Assembly (NCBI GenBank): GCA_964433755.1
Contig: CAYSSR010000001.1
Span: 620,001 to 684,000, forward strand
Reading direction: 5' to 3'
Length of the DNA: 64,000 nt
DNA from: JAUVXJ01 sp964433755
Lineage (GTDB): Bacteria; Chloroflexota; Anaerolineae; UBA7937; B3-Chlor
The notes under the pieces were generated by a model. The model saw only the letters and a program-made list of their open reading frames with translations. It was not told the origin of the DNA and did not search any database. A program made the position numbers and the translations under genes. How positions within the stretch are numbered: the stretch's first letter is position 1; each line of letters begins with the position of its first letter. Positions 1 through 8,475 of this stretch are shown here, piece after piece.

Positions 1-61
1 AAGCCCTCGACCTGGCGCCCACTCAGGTGGAAGTCTACCTGGCCTTGGGCCAGTTGGAGGA
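1..61 (+). repeat. Exact 61-bp internal repeat of TPR gene (copy 1)
   Basis: Bases 1-61 are identical to 1495-1555 in the same frame and encode the same TPR helix pair. The match may extend upstream of the window edge. Confidence 0.9.
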
Positions 62-3000
62 AGCGCAGCTTGACAGGGAGGCAGCGGAGACGCTCTGCCG
101 GCAGGCGATAGCGGCAGCCGCTGGAGATCCCAGAGGCTACCTATCTCTCAGCGATTTGTACGCCGGCCTGGGTCAGCGAGAGAAAGCCCTGGAAGAGATT
201 GAGGCCGCGGCCCGGGTAGCCCCAGGCAACGCCTTACCCCTCATCTCTCGGGGAGAGTGGTATCGCACCGGGGGCCAGTGGGAGGAGGCAGAACGGGCCT
301 ATCAAGAGGCGCTAGAGGTAGCACCTACGGGTGTGGAGGCATACCTGGAGCTAGGGCGGCTGGAGCAATCTCGCCTTGACCGAGAGGCGGCCGAGCATCA
401 CTATCAACAGGCCATCGCCGCAGCCCCCACCGACCCCAGAGGCTACCTCCGCCTAGGAAACCTGTACGCAACCATGGGACAGCCCCAGGAGGCGCTAGCT
501 CAGCTCCAGGCTGCCGTCCAGGCTTGCCCAGCGGACGCACTAGCCCTCGTGGCCTTGGGCGATTGGCACAAGTTCCGTGGCGACTGGCAACTTGCTGAAG
601 ACGCCTACAGGCAAGCACTCGAGGCGGCCCCTACCGAAGTCGCAGCCTATGTAGCCCTCGGACAGCTTGAGGAAGAACGACTCAATAGAGAGTCAGCAGA
701 GCAGATCTACCTCCAAGCCATGGATGCGGCTCCAGGCGTCCCCGACGCCTATGTGAGCCTAGGACGCTTGTACGCCGTCCAAACCGACGTGCAACAAGCC
801 CTCGAACAACTCGAGAGGGCTACGGAAGTGGCCCCCTCCTCAGTGGAGGGCCAGATTGCCCTGGCCATGCTGCACGAAGCTCGGGACGATCGTCCTGCTG
901 CAGAAGACGTCTATCGCCAAGCCATAGACATAGCCCCTGCGAATCCCAGCGGGTACATCGGCCTGGGACAACTCTATGCTAAAGAAGGGCGAAATCAGGA
1001 GGCCATAGCCCAGTTCCAGAAGGCAATCGACGTGGCCCCGGCCTATCCCCAGCCTTACATCATCTTGGGGACCTTCTACCAGACCCGCGGCGATTGGCAG
1101 CGAGCCGAAACACTCTATGAGCAAGCCATAGCTGCTGGCCCCGGCGAGGGAAGGGAGCCCCTCGAACTGGAGCAAGATGCAGATCAGGAAAGCATAGAGT
1201 TGATGACTGGCCCGCCGAGTGCGTACGTGGCATGGGGACAATTGAAAGAGAAGCTGGGAGACCGAGACGAAGCCAGAGAGTTGTACTCACAAGCCATAGC
1301 GGTCGCCGCAGCCAACCCGGATGGCTACCTCAACCTCGCTGCACTGTATGAAGCGGAGGGACAGTATGAGGAGGCCCACTCCCAACTGTTGGCCGCCCTC
1401 GACGCAGCGCCAGCCCACGCAGCAACCTACCTGGCCCTGGGAGACTGGCACAACGCACGCGGCGACCCCCAGCAGGCTGAGGAAGCCTACCGGGAAGCCC
1501 TCGACCTGGCGCCCACTCAGGTGGAAGTCTACCTGGCCTTGGGCCAGTTGGAGGAGAGCCTGGGGAGCCGCGAATCGGCCCTGCAACTCTTCCAGCAGGC
1601 GGTTGAGGCTGCGCCCGGCGACGTTGGCGGCTACGTCGGCGAGGCCGGCATCCACCAGGCACAGGGAAGGCCAGAGGAGGCGCTGGAGTGTCTTCTCACG
1701 GCGGTCGAGACTTCACCTGGGTCAGGGTTGGCTCACGTGGCTCTAGGGGATGCCTACCGGCACCGAGCGGACCTTCAATCTGCGCTGGCTCAATACGAGA
1801 AAGCTGCAGCTCTTGAGCCGCAGTATCGTGAAGCCTATGTGGCTCTGATTGAGACAAACCAGTTGCTCGGAAGAAAGGACCAAGCGCTCGACTGGGCTGA
1901 GAGCGTGGCGAGGAGAAATCCGGGTATCGCCTGGCCAGAGATCATGCTGGGGGATGTGTACAGCAGCCAGGGTCAGGCGGGAAAGGCGTGGGACGCGTAC
2001 CAGCGCGCCGTCGCGAATGAACCCGGCAGCATCGAGGCCCTGATCTCGGTGTGCTGGGCCAACGTTGTTCGGGGGGAGCACTCGGAAGCCGTGGCGATCT
2101 GCGAGCGAGCCATCAGACTGCAGCCTGGCAGTACTGACGCTCACATGGCGATGGCGCGCGTCCTTTGGACTCAAGGTCGCACTCAGGAAGCGCTGGGTGA
2201 GTATAGGCGTGCCATTGAGGTGAACCTCCGCTCCCCAGATCCCCGTGTCGCTCTGGGCGACTTCTACCAGATGAGGGGAGAGCTCGACGCAGCTGCTGTG
2301 GCATACGGGCTTGCATTGGATGTCGATGCTTTCAATGTCACCGCCATGATCGCTCTTGGCGACGTGATGCAGGCACAGGGCCGCACATCGGAAGCCGTGG
2401 TGCAATATCAGAGTGCCGCCGAGGCCAATCTAGGTCTGGCTGCTGCTCACCTGGCGCTGGGCAACCTCTGGAGCGAGATGAAGGATTTGGGTCAGGCTGA
2501 AGGAGCGTACAGGCAGGGGATCGCCGTGCAGCTGGGCGATGTGAGATCGTACGTCAATCTAGCTATCGTGCAGCAACTGGCCGGAGAGCGGGAGGAGGCG
2601 CTACAATCTTGCGATCGGGTACTGACGATCAGTCCCGGATCGGCCCTGGCGCACAGTGCCAAGGCCGGCATCCTCGCTAGGGAATACGGCGAGTTCGACT
2701 TGGCTCTGTCCTTGTACGAACGTGCTGCGCAGCTCGATCCAACGCAGACACAGGCATATGACAACACCGGCCTGATACATCTGCGGGAGAAGGAAGACCT
2801 GGACAGTTTCATCGCCCGTAGCCGGCTTCTCCGCCACACCCTGCCTGAAGAGGCTTGGGTACTGGGCATGCTGGCGTATGCTCACCGGGCCGAAAAGGCG
2901 GTGGTAGATGCCATCGATGCCTTCGAGTCGCTTCTGGAGCGTGTCCCCGACTATCCCGAGGCGCACTGCGACGTGGCGGAGTTATACGCGGGACTACTCG

Positions 3001-3395
3001 AGCGCGAGCCAGCCTACGAGCACTGGGATATGTGCGCTGCTCTGGCGCGAGGCACGGACCTGTACGCCGACGCGGCCGCGCATCGAGATCAACTTCAGAA
3101 CTCTGCGATCACGTCACCGTCCGATGGGGACACGGTCAGTGGGCTGCTGGAGGTCACAGGGTCAGCCTGGATAGATCAGTTCCAGTACTACAAGGTGGAA
3201 CTGGGGATTGGCGATCAGCCAACCGCGTGGTCAGTCGTTGGCGATATCTCAACGGTTCCCGTGTTGGATGGCGTTCTGGCGACGCTCGACACTGGGGTGC
3301 TGCCCGCGGGCACGTACACCCTCCAACTCACGGTCATCGACAACACTGGCAATCTGACCCCACCCCACAGAGTGCAGATCACAGTGCGCCACTGA
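1..3395 (+). CDS. Giant TPR-repeat protein, 5' end outside window
   Basis: The reading frame is open from the first base, so the GTG at 27 is only an internal codon and the gene begins upstream of the window. The visible ~1130 residues are almost entirely ~34-residue TPR units with the usual W/L-G-Y-A-F-A-P pattern (for example YLALGQLEE, AEEAYREALDLAP). A short acidic spacer at about residues 370-390 interrupts the array. The last ~90 residues are not TPR: they read as an Ig-like beta domain (motifs ITSPSDGDTVSG and LPAGTYTLQLTVIDNTGN), of the type found at the C-terminus of extracytoplasmic Chloroflexota proteins. The likely role is a protein-protein scaffold; partners cannot be read from the sequence. 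Very similar repeat units at DNA level suggest recent internal duplication. Confidence 0.9.
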   Translation, partial: ALDLAPTQVEVYLALGQLEEAQLDREAAETLCRQAIAAAAGDPRGYLSLSDLYAGLGQREKALEEIEAAARVAPGNALPLISRGEWYRTGGQWEEAERAYQEALEVAPTGVEAYLELGRLEQSRLDREAAEHHYQQAIAAAPTDPRGYLRLGNLYATMGQPQEALAQLQAAVQACPADALALVALGDWHKFRGDWQLAEDAYRQALEAAPTEVAAYVALGQLEEERLNRESAEQIYLQAMDAAPGVPDAYVSLGRLYAVQTDVQQALEQLERATEVAPSSVEGQIALAMLHEARDDRPAAEDVYRQAIDIAPANPSGYIGLGQLYAKEGRNQEAIAQFQKAIDVAPAYPQPYIILGTFYQTRGDWQRAETLYEQAIAAGPGEGREPLELEQDADQESIELMTGPPSAYVAWGQLKEKLGDRDEARELYSQAIAVAAANPDGYLNLAALYEAEGQYEEAHSQLLAALDAAPAHAATYLALGDWHNARGDPQQAEEAYREALDLAPTQVEVYLALGQLEESLGSRESALQLFQQAVEAAPGDVGGYVGEAGIHQAQGRPEEALECLLTAVETSPGSGLAHVALGDAYRHRADLQSALAQYEKAAALEPQYREAYVALIETNQLLGRKDQALDWAESVARRNPGIAWPEIMLGDVYSSQGQAGKAWDAYQRAVANEPGSIEALISVCWANVVRGEHSEAVAICERAIRLQPGSTDAHMAMARVLWTQGRTQEALGEYRRAIEVNLRSPDPRVALGDFYQMRGELDAAAVAYGLALDVDAFNVTAMIALGDVMQAQGRTSEAVVQYQSAAEANLGLAAAHLALGNLWSEMKDLGQAEGAYRQGIAVQLGDVRSYVNLAIVQQLAGEREEALQSCDRVLTISPGSALAHSAKAGILAREYGEFDLALSLYERAAQLDPTQTQAYDNTGLIHLREKEDLDSFIARSRLLRHTLPEEAWVLGMLAYAHRAEKAVVDAIDAFESLLERVPDYPEAHCDVAELYAGLLEREPAYEHWDMCAALARGTDLYADAAAHRDQLQNSAITSPSDGDTVSGLLEVTGSAWIDQFQYYKVELGIGDQPTAWSVVGDISTVPVLDGVLATLDTGVLPAGTYTLQLTVIDNTGNLTPPHRVQITVRH
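1495..1555 (+). repeat. Exact 61-bp internal repeat of TPR gene (copy 2)
   Basis: Identical at nucleotide level to 1-61. The codons on either side have already diverged, so this looks like a recent duplication or gene conversion between TPR units 1.5 kb apart. Confidence 0.9.
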
Positions 3396-3454
3396 GCCCA
3401 CCAATGCCACGCGTCTGTGAGATGTCCTCGGAACCGCCAGACCGGGAGAAGACT

Positions 3455-4429
3455 CTACCGTTGCCTCTTGCGCAGTCCAGCGTAGCCTGCGAGGCCCAAG
3501 AGCCCGCTGCCGAGGAGGAGCATGGTTGCTGGTTCCGGCACGAACTCTTCCTCAGCGCCTATCACAGCGCAAGGGACGAGACAGATCTCGCCGTGGTACG
3601 GAATGCACTCGGAGCATGTCGTCCAACCCTCGGCGGGCGGGCAGAGCTGCCAGAAGTCCTCCGGCCATATAGCCACTGGGCGATCCGCGAGCGCTTCTGG
3701 TCCCTCCATGAGCGACGTGAAGTTGTCTTCTTGCAGGGCCGGCCAGCTCTGGAAGACGGCAGTGAAGCAAGGGCCCTTAGCCACATCGAGATCCAACGGC
3801 GACTCAGCAAGATCGATAGCGACCTCGTGCACACCGTAGGCGCCCGCTCCGTTGAGGTAGGCCTGGAATGCGTACTCGACGCCCGGCGCCGGCGCTACCG
3901 GATCACCCTTGCACGCTTCGGGCATGCCCGCCTGGACTCCGCCGAACCTTTGAATGTAGGCGGCCTCAGGCAGATCTCCGTCGTCCATCGGCGCGAAGAA
4001 CCAGAACTGGCCTTCGTCGGACCAGCGGTCCACATCGGTCTGGTTCCAGTTCCACAGGGGGCTCTCATCCTCAAAGAAGAGCGAGAACTGCGAGAAGCGC
4101 GGAAACTGCGCCGCATCCACCTCGTTCTCCGGCCAGTACTCGACGACCGCAACGTATAGATGCGTGAGGTCGTGGCCGATCCCAAACTCCACGTACTCCG
4201 CATACTCGGCTTGTTGGACCGGGGCGTCCAACATCCAAGTATATGGTATCTCCTGCCAGTGCGCTGAGTCCCAGAAGGCCTCACCCAGGTCGCCGTCGAT
4301 CACCGGGGACCCTTCTGTGCTGCAGAGGAGATCCTTCACCGGCCTGTCCGCCTGGGAAAGGGCCACGGTGGGCGAGAAGAGCAAGACAGCCAATCCTGTT
4401 ATGAGAAAGACCTTGCCGAGCTTGTTCAT
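3455..4429 (-). CDS. PEP-CTERM-sorted secreted protein with CBM9-like domain
   Basis: The protein has a classic signal peptide (MNKLGKVFLITGLAVLLFSP) and a ~250-residue beta-rich body beginning CSTEGSPVIDGDLGEAFWD, which resembles the family 9 carbohydrate-binding fold (the IDGxLxExxW motif). It ends in a textbook PEP-CTERM tail: VPEPATMLLLGSG, a hydrophobic stretch, then RKRQR. Such tails are normally cut by an exosortase and hold the protein at the cell surface. The ATG at 4429 is chosen over an upstream ATG at 4459 because AAGGAGG (4440-4446) lies 10 bases before it. A consensus promoter (4573-4600) lies upstream. Six cysteines near the C-terminus may form disulfides. No exosortase is encoded in this window. 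The carbohydrate-binding role is inferred from the fold only. Confidence 0.85.
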   Translation of the reverse strand: MNKLGKVFLITGLAVLLFSPTVALSQADRPVKDLLCSTEGSPVIDGDLGEAFWDSAHWQEIPYTWMLDAPVQQAEYAEYVEFGIGHDLTHLYVAVVEYWPENEVDAAQFPRFSQFSLFFEDESPLWNWNQTDVDRWSDEGQFWFFAPMDDGDLPEAAYIQRFGGVQAGMPEACKGDPVAPAPGVEYAFQAYLNGAGAYGVHEVAIDLAESPLDLDVAKGPCFTAVFQSWPALQEDNFTSLMEGPEALADRPVAIWPEDFWQLCPPAEGWTTCSECIPYHGEICLVPCAVIGAEEEFVPEPATMLLLGSGLLGLAGYAGLRKRQR

Positions 4430-4439
4430 TGCCTTGTCG

Positions 4440-4446
4440 CCTCCTT
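4440..4446 (-). promoter_or_regulatory. Strong ribosome binding site of PEP-CTERM gene
   Basis: On the minus strand this reads AAGGAGG, 10 bases before the ATG at 4429. It decides that start against the in-frame ATG at 4459. Confidence 0.85.
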
Positions 4447-4572
4447 GGATTGTCTTCACGGCTCCTAGCTGTCATCGCCAAGGCTGCCCACGAGAGACTC
4501 TACTGCGTCCCGTCACCTCCGTTCTACCCGCGACGCCCGACTAAGGAAACACGCTACTGCCGGTTTCAACAT

Positions 4573-4600
4573 ATTATAGCACATCTTCGAAGGATGTCAA
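4573..4600 (-). promoter_or_regulatory. Sigma-70-type promoter of PEP-CTERM gene
   Basis: The minus strand reads TTGACA, 16 bases, TATAAT: both hexamers are perfect consensus. It overlaps the last codons of the deacetylase gene and predicts a leader of about 135 nt before the ATG at 4429, so the PEP-CTERM gene can be transcribed apart from its upstream neighbour. Confidence 0.75.
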
Positions 4601-5473
4601 ATCCCGTGTATCGTCTCTCCGCAGCGCGTGACCTATGGCTCCGGCGGAATCCCCGAAGCTCTGCCACCGGTATGATGCCACAACCTGCTCGAAGGCCTTG
4701 ACCGCCGGGATCCGATACCCTGCCAGCACACTCTTGGCCCAGGACTCCGGCACCCTGGTATTCGCCAGGACTTCCCAAGGATGGATGTAGAATGCTCCGA
4801 CTCCGACCCGCTCTTCTATTCTACGCAGCAGCGCGACGTCCACCGCTGCTCCCAGCAACCTGAGATAGAAACCACCTACGGGGATCCTTATCCCGGCAAC
4901 TCTGTGAATCGACAACGGAATCTCCAGAATCTTGGGAGTTGCCCAGAACGGGGTGGAGTCGCGGTACATGGACCAGTCATAAAGGTGAGTCTTGATAGGG
5001 AAGACAGACGAATCGTACTCGAAGTTGTTCTCCTCCAGTACCTCGAACAGGAATGGAGCCTGAGTGCAATTCGACGCTCGAAAGCCGACGGGCCTGTCAG
5101 TGAATGCCGCCAAGACGTCTTGTGTCCTCTTGATCTCGTCCTCGAAGCTGTTCTTCGTATGTCGATGGATGGGGATATGAGTGTAGCCGTGAACCGCCAA
5201 TTCGTGACCGTCGGCGATGATAGCTCTCATCACATCCGGGTACCATTCGGCCACGGACCCCAGGCAGAAGAAGGTGGCTTTCGCTCCGTGCTTGGCAAAG
5301 ATCTCCAGCAGGCTGTCGACGGCCGCGGGGATGAAACCAGCGTCTTCGCCCTTGGTTTGCCTGTCGAGGGGGATGTTGTAGATCGGGCGGTGAAGCCACG
5401 ACTCCAGGTCCACAGACATGATGAACATGTGTCGTTCAACCCTGTTCAAGATCGTCGGCGGGCGCTCCACCAC
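4574..5473 (-). CDS. Polysaccharide deacetylase (NodB/CE4 family)
   Basis: A metal-dependent deacetylase of 299 residues. The NodB signatures are in order: SVDLESW (catalytic Asp about residue 22), ATFFCLG (67-73), HELAVHGYTHIPIHR with the zinc-binding H-x3-H (about 95 and 99), GFRA (130-133), and a C-terminal FYIHPWE (the usual catalytic-His segment). Length and layout match the deacetylases that accompany exosortase/PEP-CTERM exopolysaccharide systems, and its neighbour is a PEP-CTERM protein, but the typical exopolysaccharide cluster is not here. No signal peptide is visible. The start may be the GTG at 5473 or the ATG at 5428 (MFIMSVDLE), which fits the family start better. The substrate is probably an N-acetylated glycan; its identity is unknown. 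Confidence 0.85.
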   Translation of the reverse strand: MVERPPTILNRVERHMFIMSVDLESWLHRPIYNIPLDRQTKGEDAGFIPAAVDSLLEIFAKHGAKATFFCLGSVAEWYPDVMRAIIADGHELAVHGYTHIPIHRHTKNSFEDEIKRTQDVLAAFTDRPVGFRASNCTQAPFLFEVLEENNFEYDSSVFPIKTHLYDWSMYRDSTPFWATPKILEIPLSIHRVAGIRIPVGGFYLRLLGAAVDVALLRRIEERVGVGAFYIHPWEVLANTRVPESWAKSVLAGYRIPAVKAFEQVVASYRWQSFGDSAGAIGHALRRDDTRDLTSFEDVL

Positions 5474-5949
5474 GTTCGACGAACTACTCCCGACGCCCGC
5501 GAATCTCCGTTCTGCCCATGGTGACCACGGATGCTATCTCCGACTCTTGTCGCACCAGTGGTCTTGCAGGTAGGCCACCGCGTCTCCTACGCTCGGGGAA
5601 CTCTCGTTGGCCGACCCTCACTTGGGAGGTCGCCACTGACTACTCCAATCCTGGGCGGTGTCCGCGCAACCAAGCGAACCGCGAAGTCCGGCGGCGGAGG
5701 GAGCATTCTCGGCGCCCGCAATTGGTCGGCGGCGAGCGTGTCCAGGTAACGCAGGCGCAGTCTTTGCTCAGCACCCAGTGGAACGGGACGTGTCCGGCCC
5801 TTCAGGACATTCGAATGCTGCTGCGTCGCCTGTCACTCTGGCGGCTGGACCAGTGCCTAGAACAGCATCCCACTCTTCGATCACAATTATAGCAGACTGC
5901 CGTGCTCTGTGCACAGCAGGGTACTGGCCAGGCCCGGAGGGCACGATCG
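5474..5949. other. Non-coding stretch between deacetylase and broken SDR
   Basis: I see no convincing gene. Open frames here have no family features and poor codon pattern. The right part is probably eroded sequence of the SDR gene's former 3' end, because homology to the family stops near 5950. Confidence 0.5.
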
Positions 5950-6590
5950 TCCTCCGGGATCTCTTCTTCAGTCAGCCCCTGACGCCTGGCCAGAGACCGG
6001 ATGAACCGTTCGAAGCCCTTGGTCAGGGTGGCCCCGGGGCTGATGGTATTGACCCGAGTGCTGTGTGGGCCAGCTTCGATAGCCACCACCTCGGTGAAGC
6101 CGATGATGGCCTATTTGGAGACGCAGTAGTGGCTCTCCGTAGGATGCCCGGAGATACCCGCCACGCTACCCACGTTGACGATCACGCCGCTCCGGCGAGG
6201 GATCATCACTTTCAGCGCTTCCCGGGCACAGAGCATGGTTCCGGTGACGTTCACCTCCATGGTCTGCCGCCAGAGGTCCGGGTCCATATCGAAGACGTCC
6301 ACCTCCTTGTGGTCGTAGGCGGCGTTGTTGACCAGGATGTCGAGCCGGCCAAACTCTGCGACCGTCTCCACAACCATCCGCTCTACCTGGGCCGGATCCG
6401 CGATATCGGTCTGTATCGCTCTGGCCTGGCCTCCCTCGGCTCTGATCTGGTTGGCTACCTCTTCCAGTGGCGCCACGTTGCGCGCGGCAACCACCACGGC
6501 AGCTCCTTCGTCGGATAAGGCGAGACTGATGGCCCTTCCTATGCCTTTTCCACCTCCAGTCACGATGGCTACTCGGTCCCTTAGCTTCAT
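5950..6590 (-). pseudogene. Short-chain dehydrogenase (SDR) with in-frame amber stop
   Basis: From the ATG at 6590 (preceded by AGGAAAG) the product reads as a classical NAD(P)-dependent SDR: TGGGKGIG cofactor loop, the D-I of strand 4 (QTDIAD), NNAA, the catalytic Ser in VNVGSVAG, and YCVSK with the catalytic Tyr and Lys. Directly after YCVSK comes TAG (6111-6113). The same frame then continues with AIIGFTEVVAIEAGPHSTRVN and ISPGATLT, the expected family sequence, until about residue GLTEEEIPED (near 5950), where similarity ends. The gene therefore has a nonsense codon, probably a former CAG, and has also lost about 50 C-terminal residues. A promoter lies upstream (6717-6745). A sequencing error could create the stop but would not explain the missing C-terminus. 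Confidence 0.85.
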
Positions 6591-7104
6591 GGTTTCTTTC
6601 CTCGTGCTAGATTGTGTGAGTGTTTCGTGGGTTGTTTGTGGCCTCGAACTGGGTTGGCTGGGTTTTGTGTGATCACGAGGGGTCATGGTTCCCAGCGCCG
6701 GGCGCTTACGCTGCAAAGTATAGACGTTCGCTGGGCTGGGGTCAAGGCTGAGCACAGAACCAAGGCGGGGTGCTATTGAGCGTAGCGCGGTGACGTTATC
6801 CTTGGAAGAACGTGGCAGCTGTTCCCCTAATTCTGCCACGGCAAACGGGGTAAGTCCACTCGCGTTGCTCGCGCAACGTTCATGATGCCATGTAGTACCG
6901 GCAGCGAGACAGTCGGCCCATAGGAGCTCTCTGAGCTCGGCAAGACGTCTGTCTGCGCGCATCAGTTGCTAACTAGACCAAGTGGCTAGAGCCGGAACAG
7001 GACAGTCGGCGGCGTTGCACCAAGGCGACAAACGTGCGCACACGTGAACAGCAGGGCAGGGAGGGGTTTCGTACGGTCTTACCCTAGCCATCGCGGCCAG
7101 AGCA
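6591..7104. other. Non-coding region with SDR promoter
   Basis: Apart from the promoter at 6717-6745 I see no gene. Bases 6600-6670 are T/G-rich and low in complexity on the plus strand. Confidence 0.5.
6717..6745 (-). promoter_or_regulatory. Sigma-70-type promoter of the broken SDR gene
   Basis: The minus strand reads TTGACC, 17 bases, TATACT. Predicted leader of about 120 nt to the ATG at 6590. The promoter appears intact although the gene is broken. Confidence 0.65.
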
Positions 7105-7950
7105 TCAATGGCGGATAGCGAATACCTTGCCGCAGCAGGTCGAAGGACCACGAAGATCGGCCGTATTGACCAGACAGACGCGCCAATACCAGATTCCGAC
7201 TTCTCCAGGCCCCCCCACCTGGGCGTGAAGATGTCCACCTTCCTCCCACCACCCAAGGGGAACTGGCAGGCGGGTCCAGACGCACTTCCAGGAAGGTACG
7301 CAAACCTCAGGTCTGAACTCTAGGGCATACTCCCATCCGCTAGGGAGTGGCATCGTCGAGTCCCATTCGATTCCAAAGAGACCCTGAGCAGGTGCCGATG
7401 ACGGGACATTGATAGTCAAGATGGGACAGACCATGGTGGGAGTAGGTCTCGGAGTTCGGGTCGGGGGCAAGGGGGTACTGGTGGGAGTTGGAGGCTGCAC
7501 AATCACAGGCGGCGTGTCGGTTGGCGTTGGCGGCAATGGTGTCTCGGTTGGCGTGGGAGGCTGCGGCGTATCGGTCGGTGTCCGGGTTGATGTGGGCGCA
7601 GGAGTGGGGGTGCAGGAGGCGGTGGCGGTAGCCGTGGGAGGCGGAGGTGTGCAAGTCGCAGTGGGTTGCGCCCTGGCAATGACTTCGAAGTCAGTCATGA
7701 TCATGTGTCCAACGACCAGTATCGCCCCGGCTAGGACGCCCAAGGCAAGTCCCCCCACGATGGGGACCATGCATGCACCGAAACCTCTCCTTGGCAAAGA
7801 CACAGAATAGCCACCTGTAGGTCGTCTACAGTACGTGCATCTGCCGTAAACCTGGCAGAGTCCTGCCCCGCAGTTCATGCAGCGCTTCGTGGCGAGGCTG
7901 TCCTGGCGACACTTGGAACTGTACCGCAAGTCCTGTGGCAAGTCAAGTGG
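7105..7950 (-). CDS. Zinc-ribbon, single-TM surface protein with PT-rich linker
   Basis: Order of parts: a CxxC...CxxC zinc ribbon (KRCMNCGAG to GRCTYCRRP), one membrane helix (VPIVGGLALGVLAGAILVVG), a ~80-residue Thr/Pro linker (PTPTETPLPPTPTDTPP and similar), and a ~100-residue cysteine-containing beta domain ending GKVFAIRH. The ribbon should be cytoplasmic and the linker and last domain outside. Such layouts are common in Chloroflexota. The frame stays open to 8178, but the first ~75 residues look non-coding. The start is unclear because the obvious ATG (7878) would remove the first ribbon cysteine; a TTG or GTG near 7930-7950 is more likely. Function unknown. Confidence 0.65.
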   Translation of the reverse strand, partial: PLDLPQDLRYSSKCRQDSLATKRCMNCGAGLCQVYGRCTYCRRPTGGYSVSLPRRGFGACMVPIVGGLALGVLAGAILVVGHMIMTDFEVIARAQPTATCTPPPPTATATASCTPTPAPTSTRTPTDTPQPPTPTETPLPPTPTDTPPVIVQPPTPTSTPLPPTRTPRPTPTMVCPILTINVPSSAPAQGLFGIEWDSTMPLPSGWEYALEFRPEVCVPSWKCVWTRLPVPLGWWEEGGHLHAQVGGPGEVGIWYWRVCLVNTADLRGPSTCCGKVFAIRH

Positions 7951-8178
7951 GCGTGGTGTCTGCGCCAAGTGCAAACCCTGCCTTGCAGTTGGCCTGCATC
8001 CGAGTAGTGTCTGGGACTCTGCAGAGAGGCGTGCTGGCGGACGCCTCTCTGCCCATCGTGCCCACGGGGCTGTGGCCAATGTGCAAATCTCGGCACTCGC
8101 CCCCACTTCGGGAGGGATCCGTTGTACGAGCCAGTACGCTGATTGGAGAGCGGCGCAAAAGCGCGAATCCGATCTCAA

Positions 8179-8475
8179 GACTTGAACCGCTCTCGTCTAC
8201 CAGCACTTGCGTGCCAACCTCTGAGACGGAGAGCGGCATGCTTGCCGATTTGCTTGACTTATGGTATTGTTGCGCAGTCCTTCCCACGCATGACAATTGT
8301 GTGCTCGCATCATCACATAAGGTTGGATCAGCGAATGGGACCGTGTCAGAGAGTGGCATGTGATTGTGTGGGACATCGACAACCGTGGCAGGTGCGAATG
8401 AGGACTCAATCATCACTAGCGCCTGCTAAGGGGTACAGCGTTGTAGGGAACTAGCCCTGGACTAGGGTCTCCACC
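8179..8475. other. Intergenic region before pilus genes
   Basis: No supported gene. It is the divergent space between the zinc-ribbon gene and the DegV-like gene and should hold their promoters. I see only a weak candidate (TTGCCG, 17 bases, TATTGT at 8242-8270, plus strand). Confidence 0.4.

Noticed and set aside
2855..4159. 434-residue open frame on the plus strand across the TPR gene end and the PEP-CTERM gene
   Set aside because: It is opposite a gene with signal peptide, promoter and PEP-CTERM tail, and its Arg/Gly-rich product has no family pattern.
5658..6518. 286-residue plus-strand frame over the SDR gene
   Set aside because: Mirror of the dehydrogenase coding strand; the minus strand shows the full SDR motifs.
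7409..7810. Gly/Val repeat protein on the plus strand
   Set aside because: It is the complement of the Pro/Thr linker of the zinc-ribbon protein; repeats come from that linker.
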